Shown here in pieces: positions 1 to 8,692 of a stretch of DNA of 51,147 bases (positions are counted from its first letter, which is position 1; every line of letters starts with the position of its first letter). Under the pieces are notes generated by a model that was given only the letters and a program-made list of their open reading frames with translations, did no database searches and was not told where the DNA came from. This DNA is from a virus: positions 1 to 51,147 of IMG/VR virus record IMGVR_UViG_3300001373_000005. One strand, 5' to 3'. The translations under genes were made by a program, and so were the position numbers.

Positions 1-62
1 ACAAGATATCAATCAATGGTCATACAGGTTACGTACATAGCAGTTATGTAAAACGTACATAA
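1..62 (+). CDS. Endolysin, 3' end (continuation of the gene at 49923-51110)
   Basis: The last 20 codons and TAA stop of the endolysin appear here because the circular genome was opened inside that gene. The residues match the end of the C-terminal SH3b-like domain at 51049-51110. It is not a separate gene. Confidence 0.95.
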   Translation, partial: KISINGHTGYVHSSYVKRT

Positions 63-99
63 CAAACAACAGGAGGTAATACACACATGAGTACAAAGA
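1..99. repeat. Terminal direct repeat (circular assembly overlap)
   Basis: These 99 bases are identical to 51049-51147 at the other end of the window. A single exact overlap of this size cutting through a gene (the endolysin) is what an assembler leaves on a circular contig. The unique genome length is therefore about 51,048 bp. It is not evidence for a physical terminal repeat on the virion DNA. Confidence 0.95.
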
Positions 100-3092
100 C
101 AACAACAAGCAACGTAACACAGCTAACACTAGAAACAGCAGTTTACAATAGCATAGTGTTTAGTGATACGTTTCCATACTTTTGTATTAAGAACACAACA
201 GAGGGTAATATATATGTAAGTACTAATAACAACTTTGCGAATACAGATGATGACGTAACAATCATTGCAGGTGGTTCTAGTGCTGTAATTCTTAACAACA
301 ACAAATCAACACTTTATATTAAAGCAAGCAACACAGGAGTAATAAACGTAATTGGTTTAAACTCTTTCATGATGCTTTTTAGTGGTGGCTCGCAAGGAGG
401 TGGAACAGGATTGGACGGAGCAGATGGTAAAGACGGAAGTCAAATATACTACGGTACAACGATTACAGGAACAACAGCAACAGGAACGATATTTGTAGAC
501 AGTGGCGTGTTAAGTGCTAATGTTGGCGATTACTACATGAATACAAACGCAGGCAATGTAAACGAGGGTAACATGTACTATTGTGTAACAGCAGGTGCAA
601 GCGATGTAGCAGAGTGGGTTTACATTATATGTTTAAAAGGTAATGCAGGTACTGACGGAGAAGATGGGGTAGGAACAGAAACAGCAACTAAAACAACAGC
701 AGGTGTTATCAAGGTATCAGACGATTTTACATTGACAGGAGCAGGAAGTGATACATTAGAACTACCAAAAAGAGATAAGTTGCGTAACATGTTAGTCGAT
801 GATAAATTTAAGAGTATGTTTATACAGTGGAATGTTGCGTATTCATACGATGCGTTAAAAGTACAGGTAAATGACACATATACAAAACTACATTCTACAA
901 GTACAGGTAATAAGCAGGCGTGGGATGGTGTAACCTTAGAAAACGGACACACATACATTGCAATGGTAAACGCTAGATGTAACAGCAGTGGCACAGATGC
1001 GTGTAGAATGAAAATAAATCTTGCCAATTCACCATTTACAGAATATGGACTAGTAACAATTCCTATTAGTGCAAATTTCGGTAACTACGGATTTAGGTAT
1101 ACAAACAACACAGGAACAAACAACTATTGCCAGTTCTCTATACAAGAACCCACAACACACGCTTTAGATGTAGACCTTGTTTATTGCGTACTTATTGACA
1201 TTACAGATACAGACATGATTGATATGACCTATGCAGAGATTAGAGATAGATACTTAAACGATTACGACTGTACATATAAAGGTTACGTATACTTTGATAT
1301 ACAAAAGAAATTAGAATACGCCTTGACAGACATACGAGAAGACGAAGAAGAAGTTATTTATCCACGTATGAATACAAGCAGGTACACAAAGAACTTTTGG
1401 CGTACAAATGGTACTAAGTTTGTAGATGGTGCAGGTAACGAAGTAATTTTCAGAGCAAACAACGTAGGTAATGACTGTACTAACATTAACAGTATTGCAG
1501 GTAGTGACTTAATCGAAAGTACAAACGGATACAGCGAAGACCACAATGAAGACAGCTACAGAGAGTTAAAAGAATTAGGTTTTAATGGTATGCGTTTTGA
1601 ACTTAACTATATCTTTTTTGAGGGTGCAGGAAACAGGGTAATAGATAACACACTAGCAGGCAACCCAAGTGATTACAATCCTAATGCATGGGCGTGGTTA
1701 GATAGAGAAATAGCACTTGCTAGAAAGTACGATATAAAGCTACTCCTTAACATGCATGTATACAGTGGTATGGGTGGATGGGAAATAGCAACGCATAACA
1801 TATGGACAACAGCAGACAGTAGAACAAGATTTGTAAACCTATGGAAAGCAATAGCAACACGCTACAAGAACGAAGATATTATTATTGGTTACGGTTTAAT
1901 GAATGAACCTGTAATAACAGCACAAGTTGACAACGCTACTACGATAGCAATATATCAAAACTTAATGAATCTTACATGTACAGAAATACGTAAGGTAGAC
2001 ACAAATCATATCTTGTTTGTAGAACAAGCATTAAGAGATACAAACAACGACAGTACACTAAACAGTAATAACAATTTTGTGGATGTGTTAAATAACGGTG
2101 TACCTGATGATAAATATTGTTGGGAAGCACACATTTACCATGATATGTCCATAACTCACGAAATGAGTGCAAGTAAACACTTAAGCATAAACTACCCTAA
2201 CGAATTCGCTACGTTCAATACTGGCAGTCAATACGATTGGGTAGACAACACAGCAGTATTTGTAAATATACCAGTAGACACACCAAATCAAACAGAGTGG
2301 ACAACATTTGAAACGGTATTAAAAATACCCCACGCAAATTGTAAACTGATATCACCATTCATTCGAATCAGGGATGCATTTGGTGGTGAAGTATGGCAGT
2401 TCTGTGATTACAAAATAAGTATATATGATTCCAATAATAACTTTGTAGAAGACATTTTTATTGACAACGCTCAATACGGTGCAATCTTCAACGGTGGCGT
2501 GTTAGGTACAATGACAAACCCACAATTGCAAGGTGCAACAGAATTGGGATACATGCAATTAGTATCCAACGCCTTAAGTGGTAACACAACAACAGTAATG
2601 ATGAACGAAACACCTGCGTCAGCACGTTGGAGAATCCCAGCAGGTTATAAGTACAAGATTAGTGCAAAGTACAGAGTTCAAAATATTTCTTCAAGTGTTA
2701 TTTTCAGGTTCTATATTGGTGCTGACGAAATTAATAGTGCGAATGTAACGAACACAGCAGAACGATTTGAGTATTATGTAGACACATACAAAACATCATG
2801 TGATGCCAAGAACATCCCTTTACACATAGGTGAGTTCGGGGCAAATTATAAATCAATCACACAGTTCGAACGTGGTGGAGATTTATGGGTAAGGGATGCC
2901 TTTTCAGTGTTACGTAAGAAACAAATCAACTATAGCTACTTTAGTTATAGTGGTTCTGATTTTTCTATGTATCGAGGGATGCCAAAATATTACTTAAGAG
3001 AACAAAAGCTTTATGACGTGGTGCATAACCATTTCAGAGAAATTACAAACGCAGAAATAGACGCTATAGTAACAGAGACATTACAATCATAA
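87..3092 (+). CDS. Tail fibre/tailspike-like protein with a split GH5 glycoside hydrolase
   Basis: A 1001-residue protein with RBS AGGAGG just upstream. The N-terminal ~105 residues are beta-rich and may be the virion-attachment part (inference). Two short collagen-like Gly-X-Y stretches follow (about residues 109-118 and 191-201). From about residue 427 the sequence reads as a GH5 (cellulase-like) TIM barrel: LMNEP gives the acid/base Glu607, AHIYHD the conserved His/Tyr, and HIGEFG the nucleophile Glu916. The two catalytic Glu are 309 residues apart, whereas GH5 enzymes usually have roughly 100-130. The extra ~180 residues (about 706-890) are a beta-rich insert resembling a carbohydrate-binding domain. 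The likely role is binding and cutting a host surface beta-glycan during adsorption. The gene sits between the endolysin and other appendage genes. GH5 is well supported; the substrate is unknown. Confidence 0.85.
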   Translation: MSTKTTTSNVTQLTLETAVYNSIVFSDTFPYFCIKNTTEGNIYVSTNNNFANTDDDVTIIAGGSSAVILNNNKSTLYIKASNTGVINVIGLNSFMMLFSGGSQGGGTGLDGADGKDGSQIYYGTTITGTTATGTIFVDSGVLSANVGDYYMNTNAGNVNEGNMYYCVTAGASDVAEWVYIICLKGNAGTDGEDGVGTETATKTTAGVIKVSDDFTLTGAGSDTLELPKRDKLRNMLVDDKFKSMFIQWNVAYSYDALKVQVNDTYTKLHSTSTGNKQAWDGVTLENGHTYIAMVNARCNSSGTDACRMKINLANSPFTEYGLVTIPISANFGNYGFRYTNNTGTNNYCQFSIQEPTTHALDVDLVYCVLIDITDTDMIDMTYAEIRDRYLNDYDCTYKGYVYFDIQKKLEYALTDIREDEEEVIYPRMNTSRYTKNFWRTNGTKFVDGAGNEVIFRANNVGNDCTNINSIAGSDLIESTNGYSEDHNEDSYRELKELGFNGMRFELNYIFFEGAGNRVIDNTLAGNPSDYNPNAWAWLDREIALARKYDIKLLLNMHVYSGMGGWEIATHNIWTTADSRTRFVNLWKAIATRYKNEDIIIGYGLMNEPVITAQVDNATTIAIYQNLMNLTCTEIRKVDTNHILFVEQALRDTNNDSTLNSNNNFVDVLNNGVPDDKYCWEAHIYHDMSITHEMSASKHLSINYPNEFATFNTGSQYDWVDNTAVFVNIPVDTPNQTEWTTFETVLKIPHANCKLISPFIRIRDAFGGEVWQFCDYKISIYDSNNNFVEDIFIDNAQYGAIFNGGVLGTMTNPQLQGATELGYMQLVSNALSGNTTTVMMNETPASARWRIPAGYKYKISAKYRVQNISSSVIFRFYIGADEINSANVTNTAERFEYYVDTYKTSCDAKNIPLHIGEFGANYKSITQFERGGDLWVRDAFSVLRKKQINYSYFSYSGSDFSMYRGMPKYYLREQKLYDVVHNHFREITNAEIDAIVTETLQS

Positions 3093-3108
3093 GGAGAGGT
3101 GAAAAACA

Positions 3109-4071
3109 ATGCATATAATACATAATTTAGAAGATATAATCAAAAGAATCACATTGAGTGTAAAAGCGTTTGCAAACATTTCAAACGGTGCAACATTTTC
3201 ATCGCCTTTGTACTTGTCTAACAGTGCCGATGATGTAATTGCAACGTATAACAAGTTAAGCTATTCGAATGATTCAGCTTTAGTTACAGGAACAACAACA
3301 GTCAAAAACAGTGATGGGGAAAAGATATATGATAACTACCTATTTCCTAACGCAATTGACACTGTACAAATACCAGCAGGTACATGGACGTTCGGGATAA
3401 GTGCTAGTTTATCGGCTGTAGTGGGTATAACGAAGTTTAAAGCAACTGTATTTGTACGCCATATAGGGGGAACAGAAACCGACTTATTTAGTGCGTATTC
3501 TAACCAAATTACAGACCCAACAGCAAACGGAATACAGTTACAATCATTTACTTCTACACAACCACAATATACTGTTTTAACGACCGATAGATTAGGCATT
3601 AGATTATATGTAATGTCAACACATACAGTAAACATTACCGTTTCCATTGGAATAGGTGGAGCGACTACAAGTTACTTTTCGACACCATTAGCATTGTCAC
3701 ACACTAACCTAAGAAACTTAAACGCAGATACAAGCAATGTACACGTAACACAAGCACAGAAAGACGTACTAGCAAAGTACCCAGCTGAATTGATAGAGAA
3801 TGGAACAAGTAACTTAGTGTCTACAATATCACCAAATAAAATGTATACATGGGGAACGTTAACAAGTGCTAACACCTTATCATTAACGCTAGGTAGTACA
3901 ACGTCAGGTGTTTTAAATGAATTTATGTTTGAATTCAAAACAGGGGCAAGCGTACCAGTGTTTTCTGCAATCAGTGGAGTTACATGGGTAGGTTCTAATC
4001 CAACATTAGCAATTAACAAGACCTACCAATTTTCGATTGTCAATGGGATAGGGGCGTGGGCTTATGCTTAG
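3109..4071 (+). CDS. Putative tail appendage/receptor-binding protein
   Basis: A 320-residue, Thr/Ser/Asn-rich, mostly beta protein with RBS AGGAG. No catalytic motif is visible. The region around residues 200-225 (LRNLNADTSNVHVTQAQKDV) resembles the linkers seen in phage tail fibre and baseplate proteins, where a helix precedes a C-terminal beta domain. It lies between the GH5 tail protein and a LamG-like protein and overlaps the latter by 8 bp, so a virion appendage role is inferred from context and composition. A specific family was not recognised. Confidence 0.6.
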   Translation: MHIIHNLEDIIKRITLSVKAFANISNGATFSSPLYLSNSADDVIATYNKLSYSNDSALVTGTTTVKNSDGEKIYDNYLFPNAIDTVQIPAGTWTFGISASLSAVVGITKFKATVFVRHIGGTETDLFSAYSNQITDPTANGIQLQSFTSTQPQYTVLTTDRLGIRLYVMSTHTVNITVSIGIGGATTSYFSTPLALSHTNLRNLNADTSNVHVTQAQKDVLAKYPAELIENGTSNLVSTISPNKMYTWGTLTSANTLSLTLGSTTSGVLNEFMFEFKTGASVPVFSAISGVTWVGSNPTLAINKTYQFSIVNGIGAWAYA

Positions 4072-4783
4072 AAGACACATGATGCTATCTAAATCAAAGA
4101 TAGATGCAAACACTGTATTACTTTTACATTGTAACGGTTCGAACAACTCCACCACTTTTGTTGATGAAGCAGGCAAAACGATTTCAAGGGGTGGGGATGC
4201 AAAGTTAAACAAAGATATATACAAGTTCGGTGGTTCTTCTTTGATGCTTAATGGCAGTACGGATTACGTAACCACTCCTGATAGCTCCGATTTTGATTTT
4301 GGTAATGGAGATTTTACAATTGACTTTTGGTGCTACTTCAACGCATTTAACAGTACGACAGCTACAGGAATTTTTTCACAGCGTTCATCTTCAACAAGCA
4401 ATGTTGCGTTATACTGTTACATAGCCCAAAATGCAGATAGAAAGATGTATTTATATTATACTACCAACGGAAATACAACCGTTGGTGGTGGCTTTAATAC
4501 GGTGTTTACAGCAGGGCAATGGTATCATGTGGCGATAGTTAGAAATGGTACAGAAATAGGAATGTATGTAAATGGTGTAAAAGAAGCAAATACGATTAAC
4601 GTAGGAACATCCACTTTCTACAGTAGTGCTGAAAACATTTCTATTGGTGCAATGAAAACAGGTGTAAGCACTTATTCACATTGGTGCAACGGCTACCTTG
4701 ACGAGTTTTGTGTGAGAAAAGGCATAGCCAAATACACAGCTAATTTTACACCACCAACAAGAGAATACTATGGAGGTGCTTAA
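4064..4783 (+). CDS. LamG/concanavalin A-like lectin domain protein
   Basis: 239 residues. Nearly the whole protein reads as a LamG-type jelly roll: LLLHCNGSNNSTTFVDEAGK near the N terminus, GNGDFTIDFWCYF (about residues 82-94), QWYHVAIVRNG (about 152-162), YVNGVKE and a final GYLDEFCVRKG strand. LamG-like domains bind glycans, so this is probably a small carbohydrate-binding virion or appendage protein. The start overlaps the previous gene by 8 bp, suggesting translational coupling. The LamG assignment is firm; its location on the particle is inferred from neighbours. Confidence 0.75.
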   Translation: MLRRHMMLSKSKIDANTVLLLHCNGSNNSTTFVDEAGKTISRGGDAKLNKDIYKFGGSSLMLNGSTDYVTTPDSSDFDFGNGDFTIDFWCYFNAFNSTTATGIFSQRSSSTSNVALYCYIAQNADRKMYLYYTTNGNTTVGGGFNTVFTAGQWYHVAIVRNGTEIGMYVNGVKEANTINVGTSTFYSSAENISIGAMKTGVSTYSHWCNGYLDEFCVRKGIAKYTANFTPPTREYYGGA

Positions 4784-4786
4784 ACA

Positions 4787-6430
4787 ATGTTACACACAAG
4801 ATTAACAACAGAACAAGAACGGTATGAAGTACTAAGAGCCTACAAATGTATACCATATGCCCTATTTTCTAACGAGTACACAGGTAAGACGGATGAACTC
4901 ATGCACGAGTTAAATGACATATACGAACTGTATCATATATATAAAAAAGGTATGTCATTCTTAACAGAGGGAACAAATGGCGATTACATACCAAGTAAGG
5001 TAAGATATAAAAAGATAGCTACATTGATTAATAAAGAAGCTAGATTTATGTTCGGTCAATACCCTGACTTTAATGTGTTATCACAAGCCGACAGAAGCTT
5101 ACAAACAGAAGCAACACGAAACAACATTGATGCGATGCAAACGCTTGTTAATACAGTGCTAACAGAAAACAATTTTGAAAGCATGTTAATGAAAGCAGGT
5201 AAAGATTGTTTAATTGGAAAGCGTGTGGCGTTCGCTGTAAACTTTTCAGAATACGATGGTGTTACGATACAAGCGTTTACAAGTAAAGATTTTGTATTTG
5301 AATGTAAAGGTAACAACACGAACGCATTAACAAAGTTTGTTTCTTTTACAATCATAGAAGAGAACACACAGAACACACAAAAGAGAATATTCAAAAAGAA
5401 ATACAAACTAGAGGTTGTAAACAACAAAGATGTGTGTTTTGTGGAGGAATCTATCCACGATGGTAATGGTGTTCTTATAAGTACAGTAACAGAGTATCAA
5501 GAGACCTTGCTCGATAGAATACCTGTAGCAATTGTATTAAATGACGGATTGACAGGTGATATCAAAGGGCTGTCAGAAATAGAGCAAATCGGTGAAGATG
5601 TAGAGCGTGCATACTCCAAGCTTTCCAACGCCGATACTGACAGCTTAAGAAAGTCAATGAATCCAATCAAATACACTGTAGACATGAGTACAGAAACCAC
5701 AAAAGGATTAAGTACGTCAGCAGGTGCTTACTGGGATTTATTAAGCGACCAAAATATAGATAGACCTAATCCATCCATTGGAACGTTAGAAAGTAATATA
5801 GGCTATTCTAGTGCGTTAGAAACTACATTGAAAAGAATGAAAAGTGAGATGTACGAAGCTATAGACATGCCCGACATTTCACCCGACACGCTAGCAGGGA
5901 TGATAACAAGTGGTAAATCCTTAAAGGCAATCTATTGGGGTCTAACTGTTAGATGTAACGAGAAAATGAAAGAATGGCATCCAGCTTTACAACGTTTAGT
6001 AAGTATAATTATTGACGGTGCTATAATTTACAGTAACACAATAGCAATGTACAATATAGATGTACCGTATGCATCACAGTACAAAATTGAGATAGTAACA
6101 AACTATCCGATACAGGACGATGAAAACGAAGAAAAGACAATTGACCTATCAGAAATTTCTAATAATGCAATGTCACGCTTATCTTACATTAAAAAGTGGC
6201 GTAAGATGACAGACAAGGAAGCACAGGAAGAGTTGTTACAAATTGCAAAAGAACAAGCGTTATTTGAAAATGCTACAGGTAGTTTAAACGATACAACACA
6301 ACTAGATAACATAAATGACAGTACACAAGATAATGAAGATTTAGAATACAACACAGAAGACGCAGAAGACACAGAACAACAAACAACAGAAGATAACTTA
6401 CAACAAATGAATGATAGTATACAAGAGTAA
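4787..6430 (+). CDS. Portal protein (SPP1 gp6-like)
   Basis: 547 residues, the usual size for SPP1-type portals. The N-terminal part has the family pattern (TNGDYIPSKVRYKKIATLIN, then EARFMFGQYPDF), and a long central region includes SNADTDSLRKSMNPI and the helical crown and stem segments. The C-terminal ~60 residues are a Gln/Asp/Glu/Asn-rich tail. Portals form the dodecameric ring at one capsid vertex through which terminase pumps DNA. A MuF protein follows directly, as in SPP1. RBS GGAGGT. In this genome the portal is separated from terminase by the lysis and tail-fibre genes. Confidence 0.88.
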   Translation: MLHTRLTTEQERYEVLRAYKCIPYALFSNEYTGKTDELMHELNDIYELYHIYKKGMSFLTEGTNGDYIPSKVRYKKIATLINKEARFMFGQYPDFNVLSQADRSLQTEATRNNIDAMQTLVNTVLTENNFESMLMKAGKDCLIGKRVAFAVNFSEYDGVTIQAFTSKDFVFECKGNNTNALTKFVSFTIIEENTQNTQKRIFKKKYKLEVVNNKDVCFVEESIHDGNGVLISTVTEYQETLLDRIPVAIVLNDGLTGDIKGLSEIEQIGEDVERAYSKLSNADTDSLRKSMNPIKYTVDMSTETTKGLSTSAGAYWDLLSDQNIDRPNPSIGTLESNIGYSSALETTLKRMKSEMYEAIDMPDISPDTLAGMITSGKSLKAIYWGLTVRCNEKMKEWHPALQRLVSIIIDGAIIYSNTIAMYNIDVPYASQYKIEIVTNYPIQDDENEEKTIDLSEISNNAMSRLSYIKKWRKMTDKEAQEELLQIAKEQALFENATGSLNDTTQLDNINDSTQDNEDLEYNTEDAEDTEQQTTEDNLQQMNDSIQE

Positions 6431-6444
6431 AGGAAGTGACGTAA

Positions 6445-7374
6445 ATGAACATATTACGATTGGCAACAGCTGACGCAATTAGAAAACGAGTAACAGTACA
6501 ACAACAAACAAAAATAAAAGAAGTATACACAACAGCACTAACAAGTACAAGAAAAGAAATAGAAAAGTTAAAGTTTAATAATAGCGTTACTAGTGCCATT
6601 CGTACACGTCAGTTGTATTTACTAGAACAACAACTAACAAAAGCTTTAACTACAGCAAACGGAGAACTAGAAAATATTATAAAAAGTAATATGGGTATAG
6701 TCGTTAATGGTGCTGTAGATGAAGCGAATAAGTTTCTCACACATGTACGTTTTAAAGGACAGGTAAATTACTCATACGTAAATGAACAAGTTGTAAAAAG
6801 CATTACAACAGGTCAAGTATATGATACTGGGTGGAGTCTTTCAAAACGTATATGGGGAAACAACGAAAAGCAATTGCAGGATATACACAAAATAATTGCA
6901 ATAGGTACAGCACAAAATAAGGGTTCTTACGATATAGCCAAAGACCTAGAAAGATATGTAAACCCAAAAGCAAGGAAAGATTGGAATTGGTCAAAAGTTT
7001 ACCCGAACACAAACAAGGTTATAGATTACAACGCTCAAAGACTAGCAAGGACACTAGTATCTCATGCATACCAGCAAAGCACACAGGTAGCCCATAATGA
7101 TAACCCTTTTGTAACAGGCTATATATGGTATAGTGCTTTAATTCATGGGCGTACGTGCGAAATCTGTACGAATCGGAACGAGGTTGTATATTCAAAGAAT
7201 GAAGTACCACTTGACCACCCAAACGGATTATGTACAATAGCACCTGTATTAAGTAAATCACTAAAAGAGATATCAAGCGATGTAGCCGATTGGTACAATG
7301 GAAACAGTAACGAAGAGCTTGACACATGGAGCGAAAAACTACAAGAACAGAAACAAGATAAATTTTACAAATAA
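6445..7374 (+). CDS. Minor head protein, MuF-like (SPP1 gp7 family)
   Basis: 309 residues. The C-terminal third carries the MuF signature: GRTCEICTNRNEVVY (from about residue 235), then PLDHPNGLCTIAP. The paired Cys/His residues are those usually conserved in the family. The N-terminal two thirds is helical and charged. MuF proteins bind the portal and are packaged inside the head, where some help DNA ejection. It directly follows the portal gene and ends the first head block before an inserted cassette with its own promoter. Confidence 0.85.
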   Translation: MNILRLATADAIRKRVTVQQQTKIKEVYTTALTSTRKEIEKLKFNNSVTSAIRTRQLYLLEQQLTKALTTANGELENIIKSNMGIVVNGAVDEANKFLTHVRFKGQVNYSYVNEQVVKSITTGQVYDTGWSLSKRIWGNNEKQLQDIHKIIAIGTAQNKGSYDIAKDLERYVNPKARKDWNWSKVYPNTNKVIDYNAQRLARTLVSHAYQQSTQVAHNDNPFVTGYIWYSALIHGRTCEICTNRNEVVYSKNEVPLDHPNGLCTIAPVLSKSLKEISSDVADWYNGNSNEELDTWSEKLQEQKQDKFYK

Positions 7375-7387
7375 TTTCATAAAAGTG

Positions 7388-7437
7388 TTGACACACATAT
7401 TAATATGTGATATTATATAAGAGTACCAAACAGGTAC
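7388..7437 (+). promoter_or_regulatory. Sigma-A promoter with palindromic spacer and +1 hairpin
   Basis: -35 TTGACA (7388-7393), 17-bp spacer, TGA-extended -10 TATTAT (7411-7416). The spacer contains the perfect palindrome CACATATTAATATGTG (7394-7409), a possible operator. A hairpin GTACC-aaaca-GGTAC (7423-7437) starts at the predicted +1. It drives the gene at 7469 and perhaps those that follow. Confidence 0.85.
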
Positions 7438-7440
7438 ACA

Positions 7441-7452
7441 TTTCAGTTGAAA
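7441..7452 (+). promoter_or_regulatory. RRUN-loop leader hairpin 1
   Basis: TTTC-AGTT-GAAA: 4-bp stem, AGUU loop, 16 nt before the ATG at 7469 and directly before its SD (GAGG). Confidence 0.75.
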
Positions 7453-7468
7453 GAATGAGGAAAAGAAA

Positions 7469-7765
7469 ATGAATACTAGAGAATTTAATAAATTGTTAGA
7501 AATGAATGAAACAAAGAAAAACCAGTTCATGAAAGTGTACGACATAACAATGAACTACACAAGTGATACAGGTTGCACAATTACACAAGAATGTTACCCG
7601 AACGAAACTCTTATAAGAATAATAATTGAGGGTGTGAAAAGTAAGTTTACAATTACTTTTAATCCTATAACGATGGAGTTAGGAAGAAAGCCAAGAAATG
7701 TAAAACCTTATTTCACAAAAGAAGAGACAGGGTACATGAGTGACATACTACAAAATAGAATGTAA
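7469..7765 (+). CDS. Hypothetical protein, first gene of inserted cassette
   Basis: 98 residues with no recognised domain. The middle is beta-strand-like (KFTITFNPITMELG) and the ends are helical. It has its own strong promoter and a two-hairpin leader although it sits inside the head operon, so it is probably expressed on a different schedule from portal and capsid. SD GAGG lies at 7457. Function unknown. Confidence 0.8.
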   Translation: MNTREFNKLLEMNETKKNQFMKVYDITMNYTSDTGCTITQECYPNETLIRIIIEGVKSKFTITFNPITMELGRKPRNVKPYFTKEETGYMSDILQNRM

Positions 7766-7778
7766 CATTTTTAAATAA

Positions 7779-7788
7779 GTCAGTAGAC
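7779..7788 (+). promoter_or_regulatory. RRUN-loop leader hairpin 2
   Basis: GTC-AGTA-GAC, only 3 bp. This copy is exceptional: it lies 57 nt before the start at 7846, with a second, terminator-like hairpin (7804-7819) in between. Confidence 0.6.
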
Positions 7789-7803
7789 AAAGAAAAACAA
7801 TAA

Positions 7804-7832
7804 CCACGCAAATGCGTGGCTTTATTGCGTTT
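7804..7832 (+). terminator. Terminator/attenuator-like hairpin
   Basis: CCACGC-AAAT-GCGTGG (7804-7819) followed by CTTTATTGCGTTT. The stem is GC-rich for this genome and the U-tract is interrupted. It sits between the promoter at 7388 and the gene at 7846, so it could reduce read-through to the downstream genes. Confidence 0.6.
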
Positions 7833-7845
7833 AAAGGAGAAGAAA

Positions 7846-8271
7846 ATGGAATTAAAATTAAATAATCGTTGTGCACGTTGTGGAGCAGATGAAACGCTAG
7901 ACGGTACAAACGTATACAAGGTATATGCAACACACGTGAATACAAACAAACAATTTACATTGATGTATAACAAGTGTGCAAAATGTGGTGAAACAAAGGT
8001 GTTACAAATAGATAACAATGAATCACTTGCGTTACTACAAGAAATGACTAAGACAATAATGAAAAAGGCAGTTACAAACTGTAAGACTACAAAGAAACAA
8101 CGTAAGGCATTTGATGACACACGTACCAAATTACGTCTTACAAGAGCAAGCTTGTTATGTGAATATGACATGCAGGTGTTTGTTGAAAAGACAACAGGTG
8201 AATCGTTCACACTAGATAAAAGCATACTTCCTACACAGGACATTCTAGGAGGTGTAAACAATGATAGGTAA
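7846..8271 (+). CDS. Zinc-ribbon hypothetical protein
   Basis: 141 residues from ATG 7846 (SD AAAGGAG, 6 nt spacing). An in-frame ATG at 7816 lies inside the hairpin and is unlikely. The N-terminal ~50 residues carry two CxxCG knuckles (CARCG, CAKCG), as in a zinc ribbon; the rest is basic and helical. It overlaps the next gene by 11 bp and is the second of two zinc-binding proteins in the cassette. Nucleic-acid binding is plausible but unproven. Confidence 0.75.
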   Translation: MELKLNNRCARCGADETLDGTNVYKVYATHVNTNKQFTLMYNKCAKCGETKVLQIDNNESLALLQEMTKTIMKKAVTNCKTTKKQRKAFDDTRTKLRLTRASLLCEYDMQVFVEKTTGESFTLDKSILPTQDILGGVNNDR

Positions 8272-8650
8272 CCAAGTTTCGTGTGATGATTGTAATAAAG
8301 ATTTTGAAATCAACAAAATGTATGAATCAACAGTAACACTAATAGATGACGTTAATCGTTCGCTTGATATAACATTCTTTACATGCCCACATTGTGGACG
8401 TGTCTACATAGCGTTTATACAAGATAGACTATCAAGAGAGATAACAAGCGAAATGTATGAACAAGCGAAGACCTTAAAGCTTGCAATGATATCGTTCCCT
8501 AAATACAAGCAGGTAAGCAATGACTATGACAAAAATGTGTTAACACGCTTAGAGAGGTCTAAGAAGTTAAAAGCAGAGTACGAAACAAACGCACACATGT
8601 ATACAGATTTAGTAAAAGGAATAACAGACGTTGTTGAAAAAACAGCATAA
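8261..8650 (+). CDS. Zinc-ribbon hypothetical protein
   Basis: 129 residues. The N-terminal half has CDDC (about residues 8-11) and CPHCG (about 42-46), a zinc ribbon separated by a beta-rich stretch, followed by a helical tail with several Lys/Glu runs. SD AGGAGGTG lies inside the end of the previous gene, so translation is probably coupled. It may be a distant relative of its upstream neighbour, since both have an N-terminal double knuckle and a helical C-terminus (inference). Confidence 0.75.
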   Translation: MIGNQVSCDDCNKDFEINKMYESTVTLIDDVNRSLDITFFTCPHCGRVYIAFIQDRLSREITSEMYEQAKTLKLAMISFPKYKQVSNDYDKNVLTRLERSKKLKAEYETNAHMYTDLVKGITDVVEKTA

Positions 8651-8659
8651 TAAATAATA

Positions 8660-8674
8660 CCATTTGTATAATGG
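8660..8674 (+). promoter_or_regulatory. Hairpin before the scaffold gene
   Basis: CCATT-tgtat-AATGG, immediately upstream of the SD GGAGG (8680) of the scaffold gene. It marks the return from the cassette to the head operon. A TATAAT-like string is present, but no -35 at a proper distance. Confidence 0.45.
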
Positions 8675-8692
8675 ACTATGGAGGTAACAAAA

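Noticed and set aside
1-99. Physical terminal repeat of virion DNA
   Set aside because: A 99-bp exact overlap inside a gene is best explained by circular contig assembly; packaging type cannot be decided from it.
620-1027. Antisense and alternative-frame open frames throughout, for example 620-1027 on the - strand or 16220-16486 on the + strand
   Set aside because: They lie entirely within well-supported genes and lack SDs and any family resemblance.
8634-8672. Promoter before the scaffold gene (TTGAAA with TATAAT)
   Set aside because: The spacing between the two boxes is far beyond 17 bp; the hairpin at 8660 explains the TATAAT-like string.
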